Below are positions 23,372 to 33,185 of a stretch of DNA of 64,000 bases, in pieces. Origin of the DNA: Podospora comata. Lineage: Eukaryota > Ascomycota > Sordariomycetes > Sordariales > Podosporaceae. How positions within the stretch are numbered: the first letter of the stretch is position 1; each line of letters opens with the position of its first letter. Position numbers and translations under genes: made by a program. Below the pieces are notes generated by a model. It saw only the letters and a list, made by a program, of their open reading frames with translations, searched no databases and was not told where the DNA came from. Where the stretch lies: positions 3,286,001 through 3,350,000 of the forward strand of contig CP071494.1 of assembly GCA_017354895.1 (NCBI GenBank). The letters are read 5' to 3'.

Positions 23372-23789
23372 ATGGTCAAAGACACTTCCACCGTCATCCA
23401 GTATGCACCATCACCACCCTTGTTACCTATGCCAACATGCATTGACGACAGATGTGAACAGAGAATTCAATGAACTAGTCAACATGACAGCCCCGGAATT
23501 GGAAGACTGGCTGACAACCTCTGCCTCCACGTCCTGCGGCTGGGCAAAAGATGATGGGTCGGGGGAGAGCATAGGACACGAAAGCGGGAGACATATTGTT
23601 GAGATGTTGAGCAAAAACCCGGAGAGGGATCCGCAGGGGTATGAGGAGGGGGATATACCCCATATGAGAAAAGTGGTGGCTTATTGCAAACGGCATTTGG
23701 CGCAGGAGGGGGAGGCGAAGAAGGATGCGGAGGGGAGGAGCTATAAGAGTTTGAAGAATTGGGGGCATGATGCTTTGAAGAAGGAGTGA
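23372..23789 (+). CDS. DUF3140 family protein
   Basis: Exons 23372-23400 and 23462-23789 (GTATGC...GAACAG) give 118 residues, about the size of the family. The sequence carries its pattern: EFNELVNMTAPELEDWLTT, GESIGHESGRHIVEMLSKNP, PHMRKVVAYCKRHLAQEG and SYKSLKNWGHDALKK. DUF3140 proteins are small, cytosolic and found in bacteria and fungi, often annotated as DNA-binding without strong evidence; no biochemical role is established that I know of. There is no signal peptide or membrane segment. A nearer acceptor (ending 23451) would break the frame, so the distal one was chosen. The family is patchily distributed in fungi, which would fit old transfer from bacteria, but this cannot be judged here. 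Confidence 0.85.
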
Positions 23790-24293
23790 GCTTTCTATAT
23801 TCTACAGTACCTGGAGGTTTTCATGTGGTAGAAAATTGAAGTGTGGTGAAGATTGAGGAAAGAGTGGTGCCCCACAAAGATCAAGGGTCCCGGCAGTTTT
23901 CCATCAACCCCAGGGCTTAGCACGTCTCGCCTCTCACTAAAAATAACGATTGGAGGGGTGGCCCCACTCAGCACTGACCAAGCCGCCGCCTGGAATTCCC
24001 AGGGCCAATAGCCAACCAGAAGCTCGGGATCAGACGCCAGATCAGACGGGCGAACGCGCAAGCAGGGCAGGGCGCAGCAGCATTTGGTGTTAAGAGGAAA
24101 CTTGAAACACCAGATTCTCAACTCTATTTTCTTGTTGTTGTTCTCCTTTTCTTCATTTCTGTTTTTATTTCCCCCCCTCCCCTCCCGACGACGCTATCTC
24201 GGCGACGACATTCGTTTTTCGCGACTGTTTACTTACCCCGCCATCTACAACACCGGTATCTAATTAGAAGTAAACACCACCACCACCACCACG
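23790..24293. other. Intergenic region
   Basis: About 500 nt with no gene. The last 170 nt are CT-rich and then end in a CAC-triplet run (about 24276-24292) immediately before the start codon of the M50B-like gene. Confidence 0.55.
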
Positions 24294-25238
24294 ATGGCTC
24301 CCACAAGCCCATCACCACCAACCTGGGCAACCCTCGGCCGCGCAACCGCCCTCACCCTCACACCCCACCTTCTCCCCCGAGACCACTCAGTCATCTCCAA
24401 ACGCGCCCTCGCCGTAACCGACGCCCAAAAAGTCACCCTCGGCGTCATCGCCGCCTACGTAGTCGGCATCGCCATCCTCTGGAACGTGCCCTACATCCGG
24501 TGGATCCTCTGGCCCTTCAAGATGCTCGTCATCGCCTTTCACGAGTTCGGGCACGCAATCACTTGTGTGCTCACCGGCGGGAAGGTCAAGTCCATATCCC
24601 TTGACCCCAGAGAGGGGGGGGTGACGCACATGCAGGGTGGGAGGTCAGGATTAACTCTACCGGCCGGGTACCTCGGGAGTTCGCTCATCGGGGCGTTGCT
24701 CACGTTTGCGGGGTTTAACATCAATGCGAGCAAGGTTGCGAGCATTGTTATCGGGGTGGCGTTTTTGATGACGGTTTGGTGGGGGAGGAGGGATTGGCTC
24801 ACGGTCGGGACGGTGGTGGCAGCGGTTGGGTTGTTGGTCGGGTGTTGGTTTATTAGGGGGGCGGAGGCGTTGAGGTTTGTGGTGTTGTTTATTGGGGTTA
24901 TGAGCAGTTTGTATAGTGTTTGGGATATTGTAAGTCTGACACCAACCACACAGACAAACACACACACACACACATACATACAAGCTGGGTCTGGGATGGG
25001 GGGTGTTGCTGACAAAGGATAATAGTGCGATGATTTGATCCTGAGAAAGGTTAACAGTTCGGACGCGAGTGTGTTTGCAAAGAGGTATGGGGGGTCGAGT
25101 CAGTGTTGGGGGGTTATCTGGTCGGTGATTTCGCTGTGTTTTATGGCGGCGGGAATTGTGGCGGGCATTGCGGCTTTTCCGCAGAGTGCGGAGCAGCAGA
25201 GGGAGGATGCGCAGAAGTTTATTCCGACGAGGTTTTGA
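24294..25238 (+). CDS. M50B-like membrane metalloprotease homologue
   Basis: Exons 24294-24929 and 25026-25238 (GTAAGT...AATAG) encode 282 residues. A first membrane helix at about 48-63 is followed by MLVIAFHEFGHAITCVLTGG, carrying the zinc-site HExxH at 83-87 inside or next to the second helix. GRSGLTLPAGYLGSSLIGAL and four or more further helices follow. The late motif SSLYSVWDICDDLI, split by the intron, should supply the third metal ligand. This is the pattern of the M50B-like family, whose physiological substrates in fungi are unknown to me. It is distinct in layout from site-2 proteases, which cleave membrane-bound transcription factors. The CA run at 24958-24973 lies inside the intron. 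The coding strand turns from C-rich to G-rich near 24600. Confidence 0.85.
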
Positions 25239-25518
25239 AGGGGTGGGAGTTCTTGATTTGGGGGTGAGGAAGTTGGGACAACAGAACAGGGCAATGGCAG
25301 AGTTGGGGTGTACGATGGTTACTTGGTCAATCAGGTGGATAGGGATATGTATGAGCTAATGATACCCACGGTTTTCTTTCCTTCAACAGCTCCACTGGCT
25401 ATGTTGTGGGAACTGAGCTGGTGACATCTTGGGTTTGATGGGTGTGAAAACAACAGCTGGAGGTCGGCAGAAGAACAATCTGGATCAAGGCTTGCATCCC
25501 CATCCGATCGACAAGCCA

Positions 25519-27370
25519 TCAACCCCTGAGAGCTACCAGAACAAGACTCGTTGCCAACGCCGGCAGTCCCTCGTCAACCACCAACTTCTCCCCTTCCACC
25601 TTCCACCCCTTCACCTCCCCCCACAAAACCCCCTCCACCGTCGTCACATTCGTCCCCCCCAAATCCACCTCCACCCTCCCTTCCAAATCCGCATACCCCC
25701 CATTCACCACCCCAACCAACCCCTTCTTCTTGTCTCCATCAACCCACACCGCCGCGTCGACGACCTCAACCCTCTCATTCCCCCTCACCCTCGTTCCCAC
25801 CCCCCTCGGCCCCTCGACTTGATCACCCCCCACAACAAACCCCCTCACCATCCCCCCCGTCACAACCTTGGCCAACTGCCCATGCGCCTCCGCAAGGACA
25901 GCGCTCGTCGGCCAAAGCCAGCTTATGATCCCCTTGGCACCATGGTTAAAAGCCAAAATATTCATCGCGTGCTCCTCCTCCACGGTGGGGTCCCTCAGCC
26001 AGTAATCCTGCCCGTGGAAACTTTGGGGGTTGTGGAATTTTGTCTTGGGCCAGAGGCCGAGCCAGCGTTCGTGCTGGCCCAAAGTGTCGAGGCGGGAGGG
26101 GACGTCCTGGACGATGCCGAGGCAGTTGTCGCAGCCGCAGTCGCCGTGGGTGAGGTTGCAGGCGGTGTTCCATTTGGAGAAGGTGGCGTTTATGCCGATG
26201 GGGTAGACGTCTGACATGAGGATGTCGGCGCCGGAGCTGTACTGGGCAAAGTGGTAGTTTTGGCAGTTTAGGGTGATGACGCTGGGGTGGTACGGGTCCA
26301 GCTCCCGGATCTTGGATTGGGCGGCGACGGGGAGGTGGAAGGGGTCTTGCCAGCCGTCCGGTCTTTGTGCTGTAAGCATAGAAACGATGGGGGGTTTTCG
26401 AAAGGGGGTGGTGGGTGCATACTCATCCGCGGTCCAGTACGCAAAAAGCCCTTCCTTGCTCCTCGCCCGGAGAACGTTCTCCTCGACATAGCTGAGGTTC
26501 TTGTACCCATAGCGGAGGTTGTACATGTATTTCAGATCAATTCCATCCATGTGACTCAACACCTCCGGAATCTCGGCCCAACTGGCCAGGGGCACCATCC
26601 CCGTCAGCCCCAAGTCTCGGTACGCATCGATCAGCTTGGTGTCGTTTTCTCGTAGGAAGTTGTCGTGCGAAGCGTAGAACCCATACGGTAGGTACGGCTC
26701 AAAGGTATTGTTCGAAGCGGCGTTCTTCACCCAAAGCCCGCCTTTCCAGCTGTCGATCCGGGTGATGCTCCCGTTTGTTTTATCCGGCAAATACGAGACG
26801 TTGGCTGTTGCCGTCCAACTTGGCTGACCTGACTCCGGGGCGCCGTAGAGAACGACCGGGTAGGGCTCAAGTCTGGGGGGGCCGAGATGGGAAAGGTTGA
26901 ACGAGAAGCGGTTGCCTGTTGTGTTGACTGGAACAGTTGCTTGAACCAAAGGGGCGTCGGTCTCGGCTGAGTTGATGGAGAAGACGAGCCTGCCGGCCCA
27001 CCGGGTCGTGGAGTTGGTAGGCGGCCAGACGGTGCCGTGGTACGGGGAGAAGGCAGCGTTGACGACGAATTCACCGGTTGTTTCGGTGGAAACATAGAGG
27101 CTGTATCGGGGCTGGAATTGGACGTGGAGGAGAGGGCAGCCGCAGGGATGGGGAGGGGGTTCGACTGTCTGTCCGCCTGGGTCGAAGTTGGGATACCTGT
27201 TGGTGTTAACAATTATCCCTGATAAGATGTGAGGAGAGAAATTACCCAGCTTCATACACCTTCCCGCACCATCTCGGCCAATCTGGGTTATTTCCCGTCT
27301 GTTGAGAATTCACCGGTGATACCAGCAGCACGCACGTCACCACGGTTGTCCATAGCTGTGACCAAACCAT
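25519..27370 (-). CDS. Secreted TIM-barrel glycosidase-like protein, unassigned family
   Basis: Exons 27370-27246, 27196-26423 and 26362-25519 give 580 residues. The start MVWSQLWTTVVTCVLLVSPV is a signal peptide and about a dozen N-x-S/T sites indicate secretion. Residues 45-200 look like a beta-sandwich. The central part resembles a glycoside-hydrolase barrel: PYGFYASHDNF, DLGLTGMVPLASW, YWTADEPDGWQDPF (formed across the second intron), LDPYHPSVITLNCQNY, ADILMSDVYPIG and NHGAKGIISWLWPTS. Then comes a beta-rich C-terminal domain. A CGCDNC Cys cluster sits in the middle. The DEPDG motif and the late Trp-rich strand are where such barrels carry substrate and acid residues, but I cannot assign a CAZy family or substrate. 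The 60-nt intron 26363-26422 is in frame without a stop. Confidence 0.75.
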
Positions 27371-27870
27371 CCTGCTTCCACCTTTCCAACCGAGATAACG
27401 TTGGTGTCATTGAAGAAGAGGTGAAGAGCGGGGAAGGCCCGTCTTATGAGATATGCTGTGTGATATTGCCCACATGCAGCCCACACTTTATCCGCGGGCA
27501 GGGTTCGAGAGACGATCGCGGGCTGGCGCATCCCGGGTAACACCCGCAAATGAGGAGCTCTTGTCCGCCGGGAGTTGCGACTGTGTGGGTGTAAACTTGC
27601 ATATCGATCAAAGGGAAAGGTCCCGTTCCGACCTAAAGCCTCTGTTACCATCCATTGTTAGCTTCTAGGAGTCGGTTGCCATGAGCCGGAAATGCAAATC
27701 CATGTCCTCTCCCTGTTTGATCTTGTAAATGTTTGGTTGAAGCGATCTAATTCTCAATTATGGGTATCGTTGAAGACATTATCCCCCTTTCTCCTCATGT
27801 TCTCGTATCCATTCGTTCTTTTCCCCCCTTCCCCCTTCCCCCTTCCCCCATCCATCACCCCATCATCCCA

Positions 27871-29503
27871 TCACCTCCCCAAATGCCTCCTCTCCACCCA
27901 CCTCAGAGGCACATACAACAACCCCGACACAACAAAAGCCAACTCAAACCCAATATCCCCCGTTGTCCTCGCAATCGGCCCCGTCCACCACACCTGCGCC
28001 ATACTCGGCACCACAACCGCAAAGCTCAACGCCACACTCCCCAGCGCCGCCACCCCCCAAGGTAGCAAACCCGCATCGTTCCACGCCTCAGGGTCATACC
28101 TTCCACAATCCCCCTTCCTATACACAAAATGCTCCACCAGCACCACCCCCAAAAACGCCGAACTCCAGTACCCAATCAACGCAAGAAAATTCTCCATGTT
28201 CAGAAAGAAATCGTCCGCCGCCGCGATGCTAACAGGTATCATGATCGCCACGAGCACAATACTAAACATATACCTGGGCACCTTGAACAGCACCGGCACC
28301 AACATCTGGAAGTTGAGCGTGATGCTGTACGACGTCGCCGCCAGGTTCCCAAGCAGGGTAAAAGCAAGGACAACAACGAGGAACTTCCCGAACCCGCCCG
28401 CCGGAGCGAGCATAGCGTCCAGGATGCCGCCGACAAGCGTCTCGTTGTACTTGTCCTGCCAGGTGGGGTTGTTCGGGATCGCACCACCGACAGCCGCGCC
28501 CAACGTCATGAGCAGAATCGTTGGGGTCGCCAGGCCAAAGTAAGAGTAGCAAAAGATCTTGACAGAAGACGTGTCGGGCTTGAGGTAGGTGGTGAAATCG
28601 GATGCGAGGCACGCCCAGGGGACCATGTACGAAGCCATGATCATGCCATAAGACAGAACAGCGGAGGCTTTGGCCGGTTCGGCAGGGACCTGGTTGGCGA
28701 GGTCCCTTCCTCCGCAGCCGGCGGCGACGATGATGGCGATAAAGGCCGGGATCCAGGCGTAGCGCTCGTAGATGTGGAGCCACTTGTAGCCGCAGAAGGA
28801 GATGACGAGGGTGACGAGGGAGATGATGACTATGCCGACTGTGACGGAGAGGTTGCCGTCGGCTACGGCGGAGAGGCATTGGCCACCGATGACGGCGATG
28901 ATGATGCAGAAGCCGGTCATGGTGGCCAGGTTGAGGAAGACGGGGATGGAGACGATGTAGCGGCTGGGGTAGGGGTGTAAGTATTTTGTTATTGCGGAGG
29001 GACAGGCGGGTAGCTCACCCGAAGCTGTATCTGGCTTGGATCATTTGTCTCATGCCGGTTTTTGGTCCCAAGGTTGCGAGGTAGGCCGGCAGGAGGGTGG
29101 TCAACAGGACGAAGAACAAGATGACAAGGGAGCTGTCTCTGAGACTGAGCCCAGAGGCAGGTCCGATCATGCCAAAGGCGATACTTGTTGTTCGTTCTCT
29201 TGTCAGTTTCTTGTTATTATGTCAAATGGCAAAGGGTACTCACGGCAAGATGTTAGCATTCATAGACCACCACAACGTGAAAATATTGATCGTCCTATCC
29301 ACCGTCCTCTCCTCGACAGGAATCGGCGCCACACCTCTCAACTCAACTCGCCCAAAGACAATGGCCTTGTGAGCAAGATCACGGATCCGAGTCCAACCAG
29401 CAACAGGGCCATCGTTGGTGGTGACTGCTGCCGTGTTCTTCTCGGTATCAACATCAACACCGTATGGTGGTTTTTCCTCCAGCCTGTCGTCCGTGGTGGC
29501 CAT
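27871..29503 (-). CDS. NCS1 purine-cytosine permease (Fcy2/FcyB-like)
   Basis: Exons 29503-29244, 29183-29019 and 28963-27871 encode 505 residues, the family size. The protein is a cation-coupled plasma-membrane importer of nucleobases; fungal Fcy2/FcyB members take up cytosine, adenine, guanine and hypoxanthine. After a hydrophilic N-terminus (with ERTVDRTINIFTLWWSMNAN) come about twelve helices. Visible family segments are GMIGPASGLSLRDS, LGPKTGMRQMIQARYSFG, SYMVPWACLASDFTTYLKP and ALIGYWSSAFLGVVLVEHFV. The cytosine versus uracil/allantoin branch is judged from the WACLASDFTTY and ENFLALIGYWS regions; I am confident of NCS1, less so of the exact substrate. The gene runs in tandem with the secreted barrel protein and the HET gene, with a 5S rRNA upstream. 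Confidence 0.93.
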
Positions 29504-30216
29504 CTCGACTGCTCGTTGATAAGACGGAAATCTTGGATGAACCTTCAAACTTGGGATGAAACAACAAAAAAAAAGACAATATAAGACCAAGATATAAAGT
29601 CAACCCAAAAAATGAGTCAACCCTACACTGTACGGATAGGTATCAAGCTGGAAAAAAAAACAAAAAAAAAATAAAAAACCCTCTCTTCCTCTACCGAGCC
29701 CAGATCTGCTTGGCTTAGAGCTTCGTCTCTTTGAGGTGCAGGAGTGAAGGTCCAAGACCCCACCCCACTTTGATAGCTTGGCCCGGGGTGTTTTGAGACT
29801 GAGTCACCGTGATCGGGGAGAATGGAGAATGAGAGATGGGCTTTTCTGCTGTGGGACTGGTTTGACGATCGAATTGGAGGACTCGGCTCGTAGAATATTT
29901 TGGCGTGGTGGTGAAAGTGCCGAAGGGTAGCATCGGTATCTGTCGGGAAGTGGCGACAAAAAAACGGCTGCGATGCGACCTCGAGATCTGGACGGCTCCC
30001 GCCATTTTTGATGGAGATATCAGATGAACTCTTGTTGCTTGCCATAGCTTGGCATAAAAGCCCAATATAATGGTATTTCTTTTGTTGCTTGTATGGTTGG
30101 TTACTTTGATCTGATGTTGACGTGACCAGGTGTGTGCGTGTGTGTACCAGGGTTGGGGTTTAGAGTGCGTATATTGCCAAGATCTGGTGATGGAGTCAAA
30201 GTGGGACCAAAAAAAA
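29504..30216. other. Intergenic promoter region of the permease gene
   Basis: About 700 nt between the permease start and the 5S gene. There are A-rich runs (around 29648-29677) that look like downstream or upstream simple sequence, and no credible ORF. Confidence 0.5.
30207..30216 (-). terminator. RNA polymerase III T-run terminator of the 5S gene
   Basis: The plus strand shows consecutive A (about 30209-30217) immediately 3' of the 5S RNA, which is a run of at least eight T on the transcribed sense strand. This is well above the minimum needed for Pol III termination. Confidence 0.8.
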
Positions 30217-30335
30217 ACATACAACACCAGGGATTCCCCAGTGGTCACCCACCTGAGTACTGATCTGGCGATTAGCTGTTTATCTAGGGGAGAGCGGACG
30301 GGATCCCGAGCTTTCAGCTATCTATGGTCGTATGT
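30217..30335 (-). rRNA. 5S ribosomal RNA, solitary copy
   Basis: Read on the minus strand, the 119 nt begin ACATACGACCATAG and end GGTGTTGTATGT, the two ends pairing as helix I. Inside are CGGGATCCCGTCCGCTCTCC (loop B/C region) and GGTGGGTGACCACTGGGGAA (the internal control region and helix IV/V), matching filamentous-ascomycete 5S. Helix II strands AGCTG and CAGCT pair. A run of T directly after the 3' end is the Pol III terminator. Copies scattered singly through the genome, instead of in the rDNA repeat, are known from Neurospora and relatives. Confidence 0.95.
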
Positions 30336-30424
30336 GATTGTTAGACTCTGAATCAGTGTACATATCCGGAGTCCAAAGTCGTCCATGCTTTCTCAAAGAT
30401 GCTATATACAAGACCATGCCAAGG

Positions 30425-32461
30425 CTATTGCAGAACCAGAGCATCATTCTTGAATACACAATCCCCAGCCTTCATGGTCGTGCCGTCAACCTGTACGATG
30501 GGCGTGCTTGATGTTAGAGTCCAGCAGTCCAGGCGCTCAAACGTCTGCACTAAAGCTTCGGCCTGAAGAACGGGGCGAAGGACCAGGAATACAAGCGTGC
30601 TTCGGTCGTTGGACTTGTCGACTTCAGCTAGTAGCAAACAGGTGAATGTATGTTTTCGGTTGCCATCGCTGTTGGCAGGAAAGAATGGCATCAGATGCTC
30701 CCGCTCAACTCCAAAAGACATAGGCCGTCGATATTGCTCCCTGATCTCGACAGTGTAGAACTCAGTCGTGGCGAGTTCGTCCCCTGGATCACCCACCGCA
30801 ACAACAGTCAGATCGAACAGCCAGCCTGTCACCAACAAACTCTGTGGTAGCTCAGACATTCCCGGCATCGACGACTTCTCAAAGACCTTCCCTCTGTCTC
30901 CCCTGCCATCAAAGTCGGACCACTGGATGACCCGGCCATCGCGGAAAGCGACATCCACCGATGTGATGTAATGTTTTGAATCCGCCGATGAATACCACCG
31001 TTCATCCGTACCAAGATAAAACGACCCTCCTCCAGTCCTCTTGACCGACCTCCACCCGATCCACGTCCAGCTGGGAAACTCGGGTCGCCGCCTCAGATCA
31101 CTCATCTTCCACGAGAGACTGATGGCAATGGCCGAATTGTTGTTTGGCGTACCCAGATATTCCGGGACATAGATTGGCAGTCCGCAAACCTCGTGGATCG
31201 GTGTTCGCGAGTTTTGTTCAGCGTGCTGCAGAATACCCCGGAAAGCATTAAGACCGTCATTGGCGTCTGTCAGATCCCGCGTCATGTAATTCTCAATAAA
31301 GCCGTGCAGCTGCTCGACGTAATGGAAGCCCGGCCGGCCCCTCCCTTTTCTTTTGCTCGTATCGCCTGCGAACACGTGGAACCACAGCTCTCTTGATGAG
31401 TACGAGTATGGGTGCCAGTATGTACCTACAAGCGCCTCGACAGCTTGTATGCACTGGCACTCGTAGAAGACTTGGTGATCGGTGAACACCAGACGCCGGC
31501 TGGAGAGAAAACCCTCCTGTAAGGTCCAGCCGCGGGTAGCCCATTTGGTATGGTGAATGTATCCGTCTGGCTGGGGAATGAGAGTAAGAGTGTGATTTTG
31601 GATGTTTATGAAGGGGTGAGGTAGACGTCTTGTAGTGGTAACGCCTGGCAGTCCATGGTCCGGCCCGTCTCCAGCCGCGGCGATAATGGTGAACTTTGCC
31701 GACTGGTAAATCTGTCCCATCGCATGGATCTGCCTTTCCCTCTCGTCATTGTCGCCCTGTGGGATGCAGTACCGGTCCACCCACAGATAACGAGCCCCCA
31801 GATTCCTCACCACCACAATGGCATCCGAGATGACCTTTGGGAGGGGCCCAGGGATGGTCGAGTTTACCGCCAAAGTAGGCAGCCCGCCTGGCGCTGCTCC
31901 CCACACGTAGCTCAAGGCGACATATTCTGGGGGATTGCCGTCCAACTGCTTGCCAACTGAAGCCCATGAGACCAACCTTGGCTCTTGCTCTCCGTCCCCA
32001 ACATCCCCGCAGTCGATGACGCGGAGGTTGTCGATATCGTACTTGGAATAATCCCGCATGTAGCCATCTTCACATTCGGAAAACCAACCGCGCAATAACG
32101 AGTAGTCAATCCGGTCCGGTTCTATCAAGCGGCTCCCTGCTTTTTCTTTCTCGGCATCTTGTTTCTCAATGAGGATCACCAGGTCGTGGTCGTCGCGAAG
32201 ACACGGCGTTCTCCGACTCCACCTGCCCAGGCGAAGAGATATCTCAGGCACCCCGTCCGCATTGAGATATTCCTTGCAGTCCCCGGTATAATACCGAGTT
32301 GCCCGAGCAAAGAAGTTGCATAAATCGCAGCTCTCGAGCAAGTCCGGGGACAAAGTCCGCTTGATCAGTCGCCCATCTTCGTCGGAGAGGTCTTCGGGCT
32401 GGGTACTCTGCAATCTGTCGAAACTGAGCTTTTGGCACGGTCGACAGAGGTGATCAGCCAT
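30425..32461 (-). CDS. HET-domain protein (heterokaryon incompatibility type)
   Basis: A single-exon ORF of 678 residues from the ATG at 32461 (MADHLCRPCQKL). The frame is open further upstream, but only from a TTG. HET domains act in fungal non-self recognition, where incompatible pairs trigger cell death; many family members have no known role. The domain is complete: EYVALSYVWG near 182-188, YLWVDRYCIPQGDNDERERQ near 225, and ATRGWTLQEGFLSSRRLVF near 310. An N-terminal Cys pair set (CRPC and SCDLC) precedes it, as is common in this protein class. The C-terminal 250 residues are unassigned and contain no WD or NACHT repeats, so this is the stand-alone type with no visible regulatory module. 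No pathway partner is adjacent. Confidence 0.92.
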   Translation of the reverse strand: MADHLCRPCQKLSFDRLQSTQPEDLSDEDGRLIKRTLSPDLLESCDLCNFFARATRYYTGDCKEYLNADGVPEISLRLGRWSRRTPCLRDDHDLVILIEKQDAEKEKAGSRLIEPDRIDYSLLRGWFSECEDGYMRDYSKYDIDNLRVIDCGDVGDGEQEPRLVSWASVGKQLDGNPPEYVALSYVWGAAPGGLPTLAVNSTIPGPLPKVISDAIVVVRNLGARYLWVDRYCIPQGDNDERERQIHAMGQIYQSAKFTIIAAAGDGPDHGLPGVTTTRRLPHPFINIQNHTLTLIPQPDGYIHHTKWATRGWTLQEGFLSSRRLVFTDHQVFYECQCIQAVEALVGTYWHPYSYSSRELWFHVFAGDTSKRKGRGRPGFHYVEQLHGFIENYMTRDLTDANDGLNAFRGILQHAEQNSRTPIHEVCGLPIYVPEYLGTPNNNSAIAISLSWKMSDLRRRPEFPSWTWIGWRSVKRTGGGSFYLGTDERWYSSADSKHYITSVDVAFRDGRVIQWSDFDGRGDRGKVFEKSSMPGMSELPQSLLVTGWLFDLTVVAVGDPGDELATTEFYTVEIREQYRRPMSFGVEREHLMPFFPANSDGNRKHTFTCLLLAEVDKSNDRSTLVFLVLRPVLQAEALVQTFERLDCWTLTSSTPIVQVDGTTMKAGDCVFKNDALVLQ

Positions 32462-33185
32462 TTGCTGAAGTGGAATGTCGCCAATGTCAAATTTCTGAAC
32501 TGTGAAAAAGGTCAGGTTGGTATTGTGACACGGAGGAGCCAAGGATTTTTGGTGTGTGTTGGTGGTGCCTGAGAGGCAGCTAAACCAATTAGAGATCTCG
32601 CAAGTGTGTAAAGTCAGAAAGACTTTGCCAAGGTGTTGTTGTAGCTGCTACCTACCTCCTTTAGGTATGCAGGACTCCCCTTGTAAAATCGTGATAGTTA
32701 ACGTAGAGCAAGGGCAAAAAAAAGGTCTCAGCCTTTTGCTCACCACCTGGTCGACTTCTCTCTAAGCTCACCACGTCGGTTGACATGTCAGCGATGGCGG
32801 GCACGTCAACGTATTGCCTGTGACTGGGAAGAAGATGGCCTCGGAAAGCTTGAGATGAGGGCAAGCACCGAGATAGGGATGGATGCACGGTCTACCTATA
32901 TACCAGTCTCCTGTCTGATGTTTCTTTCCGTGTCCATGTTCATCATTCACAGTTCTTTCGTGATACACCAGAACATTTGTGCTCAAATCCCACCTTGTGA
33001 ACCAAGCAATGTAGAATATAACATAGAAGAAAAGACCCATCCATTATTTTTAAAGGCCTATCAGCTGTCTTTAAATGTCAACTTTTCCCCCCTCACCATC
33101 AATCCTACATCACAATCTCTTTTATTCTCGCCCACAAACATAACCGGCCACTTCCCCCCTCCCCTATTAAACCCCATGTCCAGCT
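32462..33185. other. Intergenic, no gene recognised
   Basis: Leader of the HET gene and 3' flank of the G1-like gene, which lie in tandem. A 144-codon plus ORF (32780-33214) lacks domain and start context. AT-rich around 33000-33120. Confidence 0.5.

Noticed and set aside
30425-32542. Longer HET protein starting at 32542
   Set aside because: The upstream extension begins with TTG, not ATG. The first ATG in frame is at 32461, which also places the conserved Cys pair at the usual N-terminal position.
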